A stretch of 64,000 bases of DNA. Source: Clostridium weizhouense (GTDB lineage Bacteria > Bacillota > Clostridia > Clostridiales > Clostridiaceae). The DNA lies in contig NZ_JAHXPT010000015.1 of NCBI RefSeq assembly GCF_019431045.1, positions 38,572 to 102,571 on the forward strand. Direction: 5' to 3'. Below are positions 1-8,455 of the stretch, in pieces (position 1 is the first letter of the stretch; every line of letters starts with the position of its first letter). Both the position numbers and the translations under genes were made by a program. The notes beneath the pieces were generated by a model. The model did not search any database. It saw nothing but the letters and a program-made list of their open reading frames with translations, and was not told the origin of the DNA.

Positions 1-1
1 T

Positions 2-415
2 GGGAATTTTACTGATTCTGATCCTTGTCCAGTATGTTCAAATCCTAGTAGAGATAAAGAAATAATATGTGTAGTAGAGCAACCTAAAGATATTATGACT
101 ATGGAAAAGGTTAAGGAGTATAATGGTCTATATCATGTATTACATGGAAATATATCTCCAATGCAAGGGAGAGGACCACAAGATATTAAGATAAGAGAGC
201 TTGTTGCAAGAATGAGCGCAGATATAAAAGAAGTAATATTAGCAACTAATCCTAATATAGAAGGAGAAGCAACTGCTATGTATATAGCAAAAGTTTTAAA
301 ACCACTTGATGTAAAAGTAACTAGAATTGCAGCTGGAATTCCTGTTGGTGGAGATTTAGAATATGCTGACGAAGTAACATTATCAAAAGCAATGGAAGGC
401 AGAAAAGAAATATAA
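2..415 (+). CDS. recR: Recombination protein RecR, 3' part (5' end outside window)
   Basis: The open frame enters from the left edge, so the N-terminal helix-hairpin-helix is missing. The visible 137 residues start inside the zinc-finger segment (DSDPCPVC, the second half of the four-Cys motif). They continue into the Toprim domain ([50 protein letters not shown]) and end with the family's C-terminal [20 protein letters not shown]. RecR acts with RecO/RecF in loading RecA on gapped DNA. It lies upstream of the yaaL- and bofA-like genes, the standard Firmicute order. Confidence 0.97.
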   Translation, partial: GNFTDSDPCPVCSNPSRDKEIICVVEQPKDIMTMEKVKEYNGLYHVLHGNISPMQGRGPQDIKIRELVARMSADIKEVILATNPNIEGEATAMYIAKVLKPLDVKVTRIAAGIPVGGDLEYADEVTLSKAMEGRKEI

Positions 416-421
416 TAAAAA

Positions 422-450
422 AGGAACCCAATGTATGTAATCGGGTTCCT
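422..450 (-). terminator. Hairpin after recR, T-run only on the minus strand
   Basis: Inverted repeat AGGAACCC / GGGTTCCT with a 13-nt loop directly after recR. The run of A on its left side would give a U-tract only for a minus-strand transcript; on the plus strand it is followed by GAAAAAGG. It may still slow recR transcription, but as an intrinsic terminator it faces leftward. No minus-strand gene is apparent to its right. Confidence 0.35.
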
Positions 451-558
451 GAAAAAGGTGTTATATAGATGGGAGTTAGAACTTTTTTGTTTGATATGAG
501 TGAAAAGCTTCTTATGCTAATAATATATGAGCTCAATAAAAAAGTGTTACCACTTATA

Positions 559-718
559 AGGCACATTCAAAAAAATAATATACCAGTATGCTTGTTTATT
601 TTATGTCAGACTTTGTTACTAAGTCTCACTTAATATCTAACTATTAGCAAGCCTTAGCTTCTCGTCTAAAACAAAATATACATTGCATCTTTGATTGATT
701 ATTTTCTTTCATATGCCT
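559..718. repeat. Family A palindromic repeat (MITE-like), about 160 bp
   Basis: Begins AGGCACATTCAAAAAAATAA and ends TTTCATATGCCT, so the ends form an imperfect terminal inverted repeat. Same family as copies at 19535-19592, 45647-45716, 52431-52591, 57080-57237 and 62334-62434. The 469-800 stretch between recR and the yaaL-like gene is mostly this element. A 54-codon frame at 469-633 runs into it and is not considered a gene. Confidence 0.7.
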
Positions 719-802
719 AAAATAAAAATATAAAACATAAATATAAGTATACTCAATCCAAAATATGGATAAAATTCTAATAAGATATTTGGAGGTGAGT
801 AT

Positions 803-1078
803 ATGAATAAAATAAAAATATTGGAATATTTAATGGAAAATATAGATGGTGATGATTTAAATGATCAACTTATTGAGGAATTAGAACAGGCAAAATCAGA
901 AATGGATTCGGCTAGAAGTATGTTTGATAATGTTAATGATTCTAAGTTGATCGAAGTGGCAATTTTTGCAGAAGAGGTGGCTAAAAAAAGGTATGAATAC
1001 TTATTACGCCTAGCAAAAGCAAAGGGAATTAAGGTAAACCATAATTATATATTACAAAAAAATATTTCAGTAAAATAA
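803..1078 (+). CDS. YaaL-like DUF2508 family protein
   Basis: Small acidic, helical 91-residue protein (NDQLIEELEQAKSEMDSARS..., VAKKRYEYLLRLAKAKGI) matching DUF2508/YaaL, found between recR and bofA in Bacilli and Clostridia. Its function is not established. A good Shine-Dalgarno (GGAGGTG, 791-797) precedes the ATG. It is separated from bofA by 21 bp, so the two are probably cotranscribed. Confidence 0.8.
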   Translation: MNKIKILEYLMENIDGDDLNDQLIEELEQAKSEMDSARSMFDNVNDSKLIEVAIFAEEVAKKRYEYLLRLAKAKGIKVNHNYILQKNISVK

Positions 1079-1099
1079 TTATGAGATGGGGGACTAAAT

Positions 1100-1348
1100 A
1101 TGAGTGAACAATATTTGATATATGGATTAATAGGAATAGTACTATTATTTCTAATAGTTAAATTATTAAAATGGCCATTAAAAGTAATTTTAAATGGAGT
1201 TCTAGGAGTTATTATATTGTATATAGTAAATTTAGTTGGAGCAAATTTTAATTTTACTTTGCCAATTAATCCTATTACAGCTTTAATTGCAGGTTTTTTA
1301 GGAATACCAGGAGTGATAGCTTTGGCTATAATACAAGTATTTTTATAA
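1100..1348 (+). CDS. bofA: Pro-sigma-K processing inhibitor BofA family protein
   Basis: 82 residues with two or three hydrophobic segments (YLIYGLIGIVLLFLIVKLL; VILNGVLGVIILYIVNLVGA; ITALIAGFLGIPGVIALAIIQVFL). The C-terminal signature NPITALIAGFLGIPGVIAL is typical of BofA. In Bacillus, BofA holds SpoIVFB inactive in the forespore outer membrane. RBS ATGGGGG is 7 nt upstream. Supports a spore-forming host. Confidence 0.92.
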   Translation: MSEQYLIYGLIGIVLLFLIVKLLKWPLKVILNGVLGVIILYIVNLVGANFNFTLPINPITALIAGFLGIPGVIALAIIQVFL

Positions 1349-1411
1349 ATGCATAAATTATAAATATATATTTACAACTTAATATGAAATATATAATTTG
1401 ATAATTAATAT

Positions 1412-1477
1412 AAATAGAGTCTGCTATTTAAGATAACTTGTTTAAAGTTATTAATATAAATAGTACAGGCTCTATTT
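1412..1477 (+). terminator. Long hairpin after bofA
   Basis: Nested inverted repeat: outer arms AAATAGAGTCTG and CAGGCTCTATTT (one G-T pair), inner arms CTATTTA and TAAATAG. A short T-run follows. Probable terminator of the recR-yaaL-bofA unit. Confidence 0.55.
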
Positions 1478-1507
1478 TATTAATATAGTATAAATTTTAA
1501 TGAAATA

Positions 1508-1654
1508 TTAATTTGCACATAATCCTGAAAATGGTAAATTATCTATTAATAATATTTTATGACCTTGATTTGCAAACTACCCATCTAAATTAATAGCTGT
1601 TGTAGTCTTTCCTACTCTACCTTTAGCATTAATTATAGATATAATATCACGCAT
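1508..1654 (-). pseudogene. Relic of a ParA/Soj-type ATPase N-terminus
   Basis: Read on the minus strand from an ATG at 1654, the frame gives MRDIISIINAKGRVGKTTTAINLDG, a stop, then FANQGHKILLIDNLPFSGLCAN and a second stop. This matches the start of ParA/MinD ATPases: deviant Walker A KGGVGKTTT (here KGRVGKTTT), then LA.QGHKVLLID.DPQ. The in-frame stop, the lost catalytic DPQGN and the absence of the remaining 200 residues mark it as a decayed fragment. Probably from a lost plasmid, phage or duplicated soj gene. Confidence 0.7.
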
Positions 1655-1719
1655 TTATATTTTTCTATTGAACTTTAAAATAATCAATAAAGATTTCGTC
1701 CTATTGTTTACAAAATATA

Positions 1720-1771
1720 TTGACACTTTATGGAAATGAGTGTATTATGAAATTGAATTCAAATTCAATTT
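1720..1771 (+). promoter_or_regulatory. Promoter and palindromic operator of the TetR gene
   Basis: TTGACA (1720-1725), 17-bp spacer, TATTAT (1743-1748). It is followed at 1750-1771 by a perfect inverted repeat with arms AAATTGAATT and AATTCAATTT separated by CA. The palindrome covers the expected start site, 22 bp before the TetR start codon, so it is a good candidate for the autoregulatory operator. Confidence 0.7.
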
Positions 1772-1793
1772 ATTGTAATTAAAGGAGATTTTT

Positions 1794-2474
1794 ATGAATA
1801 CTATTGGTTTTACTAAAGCAGAAAAAACAAAAGATTTAAAGAGAAAATCTATTCTTGAAGCAGCAGCAAAGGTCTTTTCTCAAAAAGGATACATTGAATC
1901 TTCAATAAAGGATATTACAAGTGAAGCATCTGTATCAGTAGGTTCTTTTTATTCTTACTTTAATAATAAAGAGGAAGTACTAGCACAGATATATCAAGAA
2001 ATTTCTGATATGAGTTTAAAAGCTGCATCTGATGCTTCTATGACTGTAAAAGACAATGTTGTTAAAAAATTTACGTTGGCAATGACCAGTGCGATTTGTA
2101 CATATGTAAATAATAAAGAGTTTTCAAAGATACTATTTGTAAAATCTATGGGAATTAATGAATCATTCGAAAAGAAACGTTGGGAGATATTAGATAAGAC
2201 AAATGTTTATTTAAAAGGAATATTGGCACATTTAAACGAATTCCACTCATCTGGTATTAATGATATTAACGTAACTTCTATTTTACTTACTAACAGCTTA
2301 TTTGGTGTTATAACCTACTGGCTTGATGAAAAGCTTGTAAGTAATTTTGAAGATATGATTTTCTCTTTGTGTACTTATCACCTTAGAGCCTTGAATATTG
2401 ATTTTACAGATGATGAAGTAAATCAATATATACACGAAATACTCACATCAAATTATAAAGAACTTCTGAAATAG
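1794..2474 (+). CDS. TetR/AcrR family transcriptional regulator
   Basis: 226 residues. The N-terminal HTH is clear (RKSILEAAAKVFSQKGYIESSIKDITSEASVSVGSFYSYFNNKEEVLAQIY, residues about 18-68). The helical ligand-binding half ends in YKELLK. The upstream perfect palindrome suggests autorepression. The two following genes, a BAAT-type hydrolase 29 bp downstream and a small membrane protein, are the likely targets. The ligand is unknown. Confidence 0.93.
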   Translation: MNTIGFTKAEKTKDLKRKSILEAAAKVFSQKGYIESSIKDITSEASVSVGSFYSYFNNKEEVLAQIYQEISDMSLKAASDASMTVKDNVVKKFTLAMTSAICTYVNNKEFSKILFVKSMGINESFEKKRWEILDKTNVYLKGILAHLNEFHSSGINDINVTSILLTNSLFGVITYWLDEKLVSNFEDMIFSLCTYHLRALNIDFTDDEVNQYIHEILTSNYKELLK

Positions 2475-2503
2475 AAGAATATAAATTTATGGAGGTGAAT
2501 ATA

Positions 2504-3286
2504 ATGCAAGAATATAGAACTAACGAAATTTATGGTGATTTTTATGAAAATGAAGGTAAGCCACTAGTTGTTATTTTAGGTGGTAGTAGACCTGGTCTTC
2601 CAACTCCCTTAAGTAAAGAACTGTTGAATTATTTAAAACAGAATTATAATGTTTTATTACTAGCATATTTTGGGGTTGGTGATCTACCAAAAACGTTAGA
2701 AAGGATTCCAATTGAATACTTTGTGAATTCTATTAGCTTTATCAAAGAAAAGTATAAAATAGCTGATAATCAAGTAGTTATTATTGGTCAATCTAAAGGT
2801 GGAGAAGCTGCTTTACTGTTATCAAATTACATAGATTCAGAGATTACTATTGCTTGTGTTGCTGGATGCTACGTATTTCAAGGTTTACCAGTTACTCCTG
2901 TTAGCATGAAATCTCCTAAATCTTCATGGTCATTAAATAATGAGAATTTGCCATATATTAAATTTTACTATGATGAAAATGTTATGAAAGAGGTAGAGAA
3001 TAAGAATTATTGTAAATGTTATGAAATGTCTATAGAAAATAATTTTAATAAAGATGCATTGATTAATATTGACAACTATACAGGAAAAATATTATTTCTT
3101 TCAGCTGAAAATGACAAGTTCTGGCCAAGTAAAAAAATGAGTAATATTTTAGTTGAAAATAGCAAGAATAAAAATAATATTAACCATATTACTTTAGATT
3201 TAGATGGTCATTACTTTTTAGATTATGAGAAATCAGTTAATGAAATAATTAACTTTTTAAAGAGAAATACTGCATTTATTGTTTAA
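2504..3286 (+). CDS. Alpha/beta hydrolase, acyl-CoA thioester hydrolase/BAAT C-terminal type
   Basis: 260 residues from the ATG at 2504; an ATG 15 bp upstream overlaps the Shine-Dalgarno GGAGGTG (2491-2497) and is unlikely. Nucleophile elbow GQSKGG (Ser97), acid region FLSAENDKFWPS and LDGHYF near the C-terminus supply Ser, Asp and His. The GQSKGGE...AGCYVFQG pattern is that of the BAAT_C domain, whose members act on acyl-CoA or related thioesters. Here the N-terminal BAAT domain is absent. Likely in an operon with the TetR gene; the substrate is unknown. Confidence 0.82.
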   Translation: MQEYRTNEIYGDFYENEGKPLVVILGGSRPGLPTPLSKELLNYLKQNYNVLLLAYFGVGDLPKTLERIPIEYFVNSISFIKEKYKIADNQVVIIGQSKGGEAALLLSNYIDSEITIACVAGCYVFQGLPVTPVSMKSPKSSWSLNNENLPYIKFYYDENVMKEVENKNYCKCYEMSIENNFNKDALINIDNYTGKILFLSAENDKFWPSKKMSNILVENSKNKNNINHITLDLDGHYFLDYEKSVNEIINFLKRNTAFIV

Positions 3287-3365
3287 TATTTAAACTCATT
3301 TTAATATAAAAAATGAGAATGTAGAAATATTATTAATAATGAGTATAGATAGGAAGTGTATGAAT

Positions 3366-3818
3366 ATGATATTTTTAATTTTTTGGTTAATAGGAATTAT
3401 AACAACAATAATGAATCCTACAATAAGAACTGTACAAGCAATATCTACAAATTTGTTGTTCTATCAATTAGTAATAACATTAACTTTAACAGGTGTACAA
3501 GGTTTTTTAGGACATGTATTTAAATCAGATATGGTAGCAGAGTATATTGGTTGGGAAAAAGGAAGTCCATTTCAAAAAGAATTAGGATATGCTGAATTAG
3601 GATATGGAATTGCAGGTGTATTATGTATATGGATGGGTAGAGAGTTTTGGTTAGCAGTAATAGTAATAATCAGTCCATTATTTATTGGTGCTGCAATAGT
3701 ACATTTAAAAGAAATGATGAAAAATAAAAATTTTAAGACTGGAAATTCTACTATATTATTGCCTGACTTAATTATACCACTATCACTAATTTCATTATAT
3801 TTTATATCCGTATTTTAG
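3366..3818 (+). CDS. Four-TM membrane protein, DUF6790-like
   Basis: About 150 residues with four hydrophobic segments, ending ...PDLIIPLSLISLYFISVF. The central motif GHVFKSDMVAEYIGWEKGSPFQKELGYAELGYGIAGVL resembles DUF6790. The ATG at 3366 is chosen because AGGAAG (3351-3356) lies 9 nt before it; an ATG at 3339 has no visible RBS. It follows the hydrolase by 80 bp and may belong to the same TetR-controlled group. No function is known. Confidence 0.7.
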   Translation: MIFLIFWLIGIITTIMNPTIRTVQAISTNLLFYQLVITLTLTGVQGFLGHVFKSDMVAEYIGWEKGSPFQKELGYAELGYGIAGVLCIWMGREFWLAVIVIISPLFIGAAIVHLKEMMKNKNFKTGNSTILLPDLIIPLSLISLYFISVF

Positions 3819-3902
3819 TTAATATTAACAGTATTATTAATTTCATCTGTTAACTTACTAATTATATCTTGATATTTCTACTCTCTTTTTGCATGTAATG
3901 AC

Positions 3903-3945
3903 TCTCTCTATGTTTGTTAAAATATAAAGATTAAACATAGAGAGA
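3903..3945. terminator. Intergenic hairpin between convergent genes
   Basis: Perfect 13-bp inverted repeat TCTCTCTATGTTT / AAACATAGAGAGA with a 17-nt loop. It lies between the plus-strand membrane protein gene and the minus-strand sigma gene. There is no strong T-run on either side, so it may be a weak bidirectional terminator. Confidence 0.5.
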
Positions 3946-4043
3946 ATAACCTATATCTCTTGATTTGAAGATATCTTTAATAACTCATTTTCTATATTAC
4001 TCTTCTCTTATAATTAAAAATTCTTTTCTTTAAGAACATTTCT

Positions 4044-4598
4044 TTAAGAACATTTTGTTGTTACATAATTTTTGATAATCTTTAAGCCATAACTCCTTGT
4101 TTTATGTACAGCTTGCCTGCTTATTTTAAGCTTATTAGCTATTTGCATATCTGAATACTCACATAAATAATAATATTTCAAGATTAACTTTTGATGTTCT
4201 GTTAAAGCCTTTAAATTTAATAACTCATCAATAAATAAATTATTATCAATATTATTTTTTACACTAGTATCAAAGTTTTGTTGAATTATATTAATATCTA
4301 AAACCATTTCATTATTTTTAATTAGATAATACTTTTTACAATGATCAATTGCTTTATTATTTAAAGAAACTTGTATATATTTAACTAATCCACCTTCTGA
4401 AAAATTTTTTAATTTATCTAAATCTAATTTTCTTAACATTTGTATTAAATATATTATTAAATCTGTTTCAGCACCTTCATAAACCATTTTTCTAGAAAGT
4501 TTTTTTATTAATAGATTAAATTTATTAATAATCGTTAATAACGAATCTTCATCATTTTGTTTAACTCTAGTAATTAAATTATATAAACTCTTTTCCAT
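4044..4598 (-). CDS. TcdR/BotR/UviA-like alternative sigma factor
   Basis: 184 residues. The C-terminal region 4 helix-turn-helix is clear (LTEHQKLILKYYYLCEYSD, then MQIANKLKISRQAVHKTRSYGLKIIKNY). The N-terminal half (MEKSLYNLITRVKQNDEDSLLTIINKFNLLIKKLS) and AIDHCKKYY fit a reduced sigma region 2, as in clostridial group 5 sigmas that drive toxin or bacteriocin genes. The gene upstream in the same orientation is a LysM endolysin. Both have TTTACA-N17-GTTYTT upstream (4634-4662 and 5779-5807), which suggests autoregulation and a small regulon. Sigma identity is fairly sure; the target genes are inferred. Confidence 0.78.
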   Translation of the reverse strand: MEKSLYNLITRVKQNDEDSLLTIINKFNLLIKKLSRKMVYEGAETDLIIYLIQMLRKLDLDKLKNFSEGGLVKYIQVSLNNKAIDHCKKYYLIKNNEMVLDINIIQQNFDTSVKNNIDNNLFIDELLNLKALTEHQKLILKYYYLCEYSDMQIANKLKISRQAVHKTRSYGLKIIKNYVTTKCS

Positions 4599-4633
4599 AA
4601 ATCCTCATCCTCATTTATTTTAATTTCATAAAT

Positions 4634-4662
4634 AAAAACCAAAATTTAGGATAATTTGTAAA
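4634..4662 (-). promoter_or_regulatory. Candidate group-5 sigma promoter of the sigma gene
   Basis: On the minus strand TTTACA (4662-4657), 17-bp spacer, GTTTTT (4639-4634), 36 bp before the start codon. It shares GAGTTTACA and the same spacing with the endolysin upstream region. TTTACA is the -35 known for TcdR/UviA-type sigma factors. Confidence 0.5.
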
Positions 4663-4822
4663 CTCGAATTTTAGAAAAAGATTTATATATGTGTTACAAA
4701 ATAAAAATCATCAATAAATAAAACTATTCATTAATACAAATTTCAGAAACGTTTATATTAAGTTGTTTACAAGGTTTGTGCTTATATTAAGCATTATATA
4801 ATTTTAGATATAAATATAATTT

Positions 4823-4861
4823 AAAAAAGATGATTCCTAAATAATATAGAAATCATCTTTT
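4823..4861 (-). terminator. Terminator after the endolysin gene
   Basis: Arms AAAAAAGATGATT and AAATCATCTTTT around a 14-nt loop. On the minus strand the right-hand arm continues into a T-run. It lies between the end of the endolysin and the sigma gene, so the two are separately transcribed. The remainder of 4663-4946 holds no other recognisable gene. Confidence 0.7.
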
Positions 4862-4946
4862 CTTATCTTCTTAACCTTTTTTTTACTCTGTCAATGACAT
4901 AAATATAAGGTTAAAATTCTTAATGTTTTTATTTTAAGAACAAAAT

Positions 4947-5720
4947 TTATAGATATATTTTAAGAACTTGTCCCACGTAAATAAGATTAGGGTTACTAAT
5001 ATTATTCCATTTTTGAAGTTGAGCCACTGAAACTCCGAATCTTGTTGCTATTTTACTTAAAACATCTCCTCTTTTAACTGTATAAGTAGTAACTTTACTA
5101 GAATCTCCCTTTATTTTAAGAACTTGTCCCACGTAAATAAGATTAGGATTACTAATATTATTCCACTTTTGAAGTTGAGCCACTGAAACTCCAAACCTTG
5201 TTGCTATTTTACTTAAAACATCTCCACTTTTAACTGTGTAAGTAGTACCATCTGTATTATTATTATTACCACCACCGTCATTATATCTAAGAATACAATT
5301 CCAAGGTTTATTATAATAACTTCTAATACAAATTTCTCTACCTGTTTGATCTCCAGATTTTCCTCCTGTTGTTCTATTATTTTCATTTATACTAGCATGA
5401 ACAATTTGTCCATTCCCAATAAACATTGCAGTATGTGAAGATGTATTTAGTAATACATCACCACGTTTTAATCCAGATCCATTTGATAATCTTATAGATG
5501 ATGTTATATCAGAAAAACCACATTTAAGAAAAACGCTCTTCATATTACCAGTATAAGTAGCACCTCTACTTTTTACTGGAACACCAGCTGTCTCCCATGC
5601 AGTAATAACAGCAGAAGAACAATCATAGTTAGGCCCCCATCTATGTGTTTGATCATATCCATGACTGTTATCATTTGCTAAATTAATCATCCATGTTGTT
5701 GCTTTTTCAATTTTTCCCAT
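4947..5720 (-). CDS. Endolysin-like peptidoglycan hydrolase with two LysM repeats
   Basis: 257 residues, no signal peptide. The N-terminal 150 residues are an NlpC/P60-like, phage-type amidase/endopeptidase: [23 protein letters not shown] supplies the catalytic Cys, and [17 protein letters not shown] a His. A Gly/Asn linker leads to two nearly identical LysM domains ([19 protein letters not shown]...QVLKI). The absence of a signal peptide and its sigma-linked promoter suggest a lysis or bacteriocin-release role, as with UviA-controlled systems; no holin gene is seen. The LysM repeats are also nearly identical in DNA. Confidence 0.85.
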   Translation of the reverse strand: MGKIEKATTWMINLANDNSHGYDQTHRWGPNYDCSSAVITAWETAGVPVKSRGATYTGNMKSVFLKCGFSDITSSIRLSNGSGLKRGDVLLNTSSHTAMFIGNGQIVHASINENNRTTGGKSGDQTGREICIRSYYNKPWNCILRYNDGGGNNNNTDGTTYTVKSGDVLSKIATRFGVSVAQLQKWNNISNPNLIYVGQVLKIKGDSSKVTTYTVKRGDVLSKIATRFGVSVAQLQKWNNISNPNLIYVGQVLKIYL

Positions 5721-5778
5721 AATAAAACCTCCTAAATATTGTTTGTAAAATTATCAGCGCTGAGTAACTTTGTCTATT

Positions 5779-5807
5779 AAGAACGTTTTATTATTGAGAT
5801 ATGTAAA
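5779..5807 (-). promoter_or_regulatory. Candidate group-5 sigma promoter of the endolysin gene
   Basis: On the minus strand TTTACA (5807-5802), 17-bp spacer, GTTCTT (5784-5779), 58 bp before the start codon. Matches the element before the sigma gene in the GAGTTTACA core and in the GTTYTT -10. Confidence 0.5.
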
Positions 5808-5973
5808 CTCAATTTAAATATTTTTAATAAAAATTACTTAAATAATTTTTTATAGTGTTAAAATCCTGTTTATTTATTCTTTTTCAATATAGATTTAATT
5901 TTTTGCATATAATTTATAGATAACTTAATTATAATAATATTGTAATTACTATTTTTTAAATAAAGGGGGCTAA

Positions 5974-6645
5974 ATTATCAAAAAAAATTTAATTTTAATA
6001 CTATCTTTAATTTTAATTTTCATTCTAATTTTCATTTTAGTTGGTTGTAATAGTGATAAAAGAGAAAATAAGTCTGTACAAGATACTAATGAAAATCAAA
6101 CGTTAGAAGATGATTCAAAAGATATTAACAATAAAGTACAAGCTACTAATAAACAAGATAGTGTTAATGAAAAAAAAGAGAGCGATTCAAATAATATAAA
6201 ATCAACTAAAGTAAATCAAGATAAACAAGTAGTAAAAAATAAAAATAATATTCCTCAAAAAATAACAAAAGTAAATAGTAAAGTTAAATTATATGAAGGT
6301 GCTTATTTTGATGATAAACGTTTTGGAGATAATCTATTAAAAAATTATTGTGAAGTTGTAATTTCTAATGTAACTAATACTTCTTTTGATTTTACTGCTT
6401 ATGAAGTAAATATATTGAGTTCTGGAAAAGAAAATAAAAAGGTTATTTTCCTTACAAATACAGCTTATTTTACAGGAGATGGAACAAAAGCTACTTTTTA
6501 TGGAAATGATTATACTCTTAACTTTACATTTCCGAATAATCATGATGCATATCCTGTTGTAACAGACATGGAGATCTTTGGCTTCAAGGGATTAGAAGGT
6601 AAGACTTATGTTAATAATGGGATACCAGGACATGAATTCGGATAA
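5974..6645 (+). CDS. Lipoprotein with non-canonical start codon (ATT or ATC)
   Basis: The frame opens directly after an in-frame TAA (5971-5973) and encodes I-I-K-K-N-L-I-L-I-L-S-L, then ILIFILIFILVGCNSDKRE: a lipoprotein signal with lipobox LVGC. A hydrophilic Lys/Asn/Asp linker follows, then a beta-rich C-terminal domain (VKLYEGAYFDDKRFGDNLLKNY..., GKTYVNNGIPGHEFG) of about 110 residues. GGGGG (5965-5969) lies 4 nt before ATT and 7 nt before ATC. No ATG, GTG or TTG occurs in frame before the lipobox. Either a rare start codon is used or a former ATG has mutated. 223 residues; function unknown. Confidence 0.68.
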   Translation: MIKKNLILILSLILIFILIFILVGCNSDKRENKSVQDTNENQTLEDDSKDINNKVQATNKQDSVNEKKESDSNNIKSTKVNQDKQVVKNKNNIPQKITKVNSKVKLYEGAYFDDKRFGDNLLKNYCEVVISNVTNTSFDFTAYEVNILSSGKENKKVIFLTNTAYFTGDGTKATFYGNDYTLNFTFPNNHDAYPVVTDMEIFGFKGLEGKTYVNNGIPGHEFG

Positions 6646-6669
6646 AACAAATATTAGATATATTTTATT

Positions 6670-6710
6670 AAAAAAAGTCATCTAGAAATAATATATAGAT
6701 GACTTTTTTA
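6670..6710 (+). terminator. Terminator after the lipoprotein gene
   Basis: AAAAAAGTCATCTA / TAGATGACTTTTTTA hairpin with an AT-rich loop and T-run. Confidence 0.85.
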
Positions 6711-6945
6711 ATATAAATTTTCAGTCTATTTTTATAATTTTGCGTTTGCTCATGATAGGTACCATCTCATAATTAGTTTTTATATTTATAAAAAGATATA
6801 GAATCTAAATGCTTTTTCATATATTAAGAAATTATTACAATTATATACTTTTTTAGAAAATATACCATTAAATATGATATATTTATAATTGATATTATTT
6901 GAATATGGAAAAATAAATACTATCAGCAAAAGGAGGTTAGTATTT

Positions 6946-8094
6946 ATGATAGAAAAATATAAACTAGATTTTAGATTATTAAAGAGATTGGATTTTAAGC
7001 TATTAATTGCTTTAATTACTCTTATATTATTTGGTATTATTAATATCTATTTATGTACTAAAGGGGATGTTTTTAATAGTCCTTTTTTATTTACTAAAAA
7101 ACAATTAATATGGTTTTTTATTTCACTAATTTCAATGTATTTATTTTTAACTTTTGATTATAAAATCATATATAGATATGTTCCAATAATATATTGGATA
7201 ACAATTGCACTTCTAATTGCAGTTTGGATACCTGGAATAGGTACAACTATTAAAGGGGAACGTGGTTGGATAAATTTAAGGATTTTTTTATTACAGCCAT
7301 CTGAAATAACTAAATTTTCTATAATTTTAATGTTATCTAAATTATTAGAAGATATGAATTGTGATATTAATAATTTAAAGAATTTTATAAAGCTTTTACT
7401 TTATGTTTCACTTCCTATGGGATTAATTTTAATCCAAAAAGATATGGGAATGACAATGGTATGCTTCTTTATTATTTTAGGCATGGTGTATATAGCTGGA
7501 TTAAATTTAAAAGTAATATTAGGCGGATTTTTAACTATCGTATTAGGTATAGTTATTTTATGGAATTCAGGACTAATATTTCAACATCAAAAAGATAGGA
7601 TTCTGGAATTTTTAAGTGCCAATAGTGACACATCAGGTAATGGGTATCAGCTTTCTCAAGGGCTAATTAGTATTGGATCTGGAGGATTATTTGGTGATAG
7701 TTTATCATTAAATCCAAAAGTATCTCCAGGATATGCTGGAACTCATGTTCCTGAAATTCAAACAGACTTTATTTTTACTGCTATAGCAGAACAATGGGGA
7801 GTTATAGGGGGATTATTCTTATTATTTTTATATGGAATATTGATTATAAAAATATTAAAAATCGCAAGAAAAGCTCGGGATAAATTTGGAGAATTAATTT
7901 GTGTTGGTATGGCTTCATACATTTTATTTGCTATAACTCAAAATATTGGGATGACATTAGGATTAATTCCAATTACAGGTATAACTTTACCATTCATAAG
8001 TTATGGTGGAAGTTCTTTATTAACAACAATGATTTCTATGGCATTAATTCTTAATATAGAAATGAGAACAAAAAAATTAACTTTTAGTAAATAA
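6946..8094 (+). CDS. rodA: Rod shape-determining protein RodA (SEDS glycosyltransferase)
   Basis: 382 residues from the ATG at 6946 behind AGGAGG (6931-6936); an upstream in-frame start would add 19 residues without an RBS. About ten membrane segments. SEDS motifs: GTTIKGERGWINL, LLQPSEITKFSIILMLSK, LILIQKDMGMTMV, NGYQLSQGLISIGSGGLFGDS, PEIQTDFIFTAIAEQWG and GITLPFISYGGSSLLTTM. RodA polymerises lipid II glycans for side-wall growth with a class B PBP. It stands alone here, away from mreBCD, bounded by terminators. Confidence 0.93.
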   Translation: MIEKYKLDFRLLKRLDFKLLIALITLILFGIINIYLCTKGDVFNSPFLFTKKQLIWFFISLISMYLFLTFDYKIIYRYVPIIYWITIALLIAVWIPGIGTTIKGERGWINLRIFLLQPSEITKFSIILMLSKLLEDMNCDINNLKNFIKLLLYVSLPMGLILIQKDMGMTMVCFFIILGMVYIAGLNLKVILGGFLTIVLGIVILWNSGLIFQHQKDRILEFLSANSDTSGNGYQLSQGLISIGSGGLFGDSLSLNPKVSPGYAGTHVPEIQTDFIFTAIAEQWGVIGGLFLLFLYGILIIKILKIARKARDKFGELICVGMASYILFAITQNIGMTLGLIPITGITLPFISYGGSSLLTTMISMALILNIEMRTKKLTFSK

Positions 8095-8158
8095 ACTCTA
8101 TTTTTATATTTAATTAAACAAAAAAGTATAATTAATAAAAAATATTAACCCAAAACTT

Positions 8159-8195
8159 AGACTATGAGCTATAAATTTTTTATAACTCATAGTCT
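8159..8195 (+). terminator. Terminator after rodA
   Basis: Perfect 10-bp stem AGACTATGAG / CTCATAGTCT with a 17-nt loop and a T-rich tail. Between here and 8455 there is only AT-rich sequence and a single family-A repeat end near 8367-8390 (GATACATTCAAAAAAATTAA). Confidence 0.75.
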
Positions 8196-8455
8196 ATTTA
8201 TTTATTATATTACTTATATTTTAAATTAATGAAAATTAAATTCTAATATTATTCCATTATATAAATTTATTAAATAAGATTAGTTTTTATATAAAAATTA
8301 AGAATAATTAATAAATTTTAAGAATTTATATAATTATTTATTAAGTTATTGTGGGTATACTTTATTAATAGTTAGATACATTCAAAAAAATTAATACGGT
8401 AGTAATGATTATCTATTATTTTCTTTTGAGTGTATTAAGTTTAGGAGGAAGAGCT

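Noticed and set aside
469..633. 54-codon plus-strand frame after recR
   Set aside because: It has no good RBS, and its second half is family A repeat sequence.
4960..5250. Tandem DNA repeat as a mobile element
   Set aside because: It is explained by two nearly identical LysM domains in the endolysin gene.
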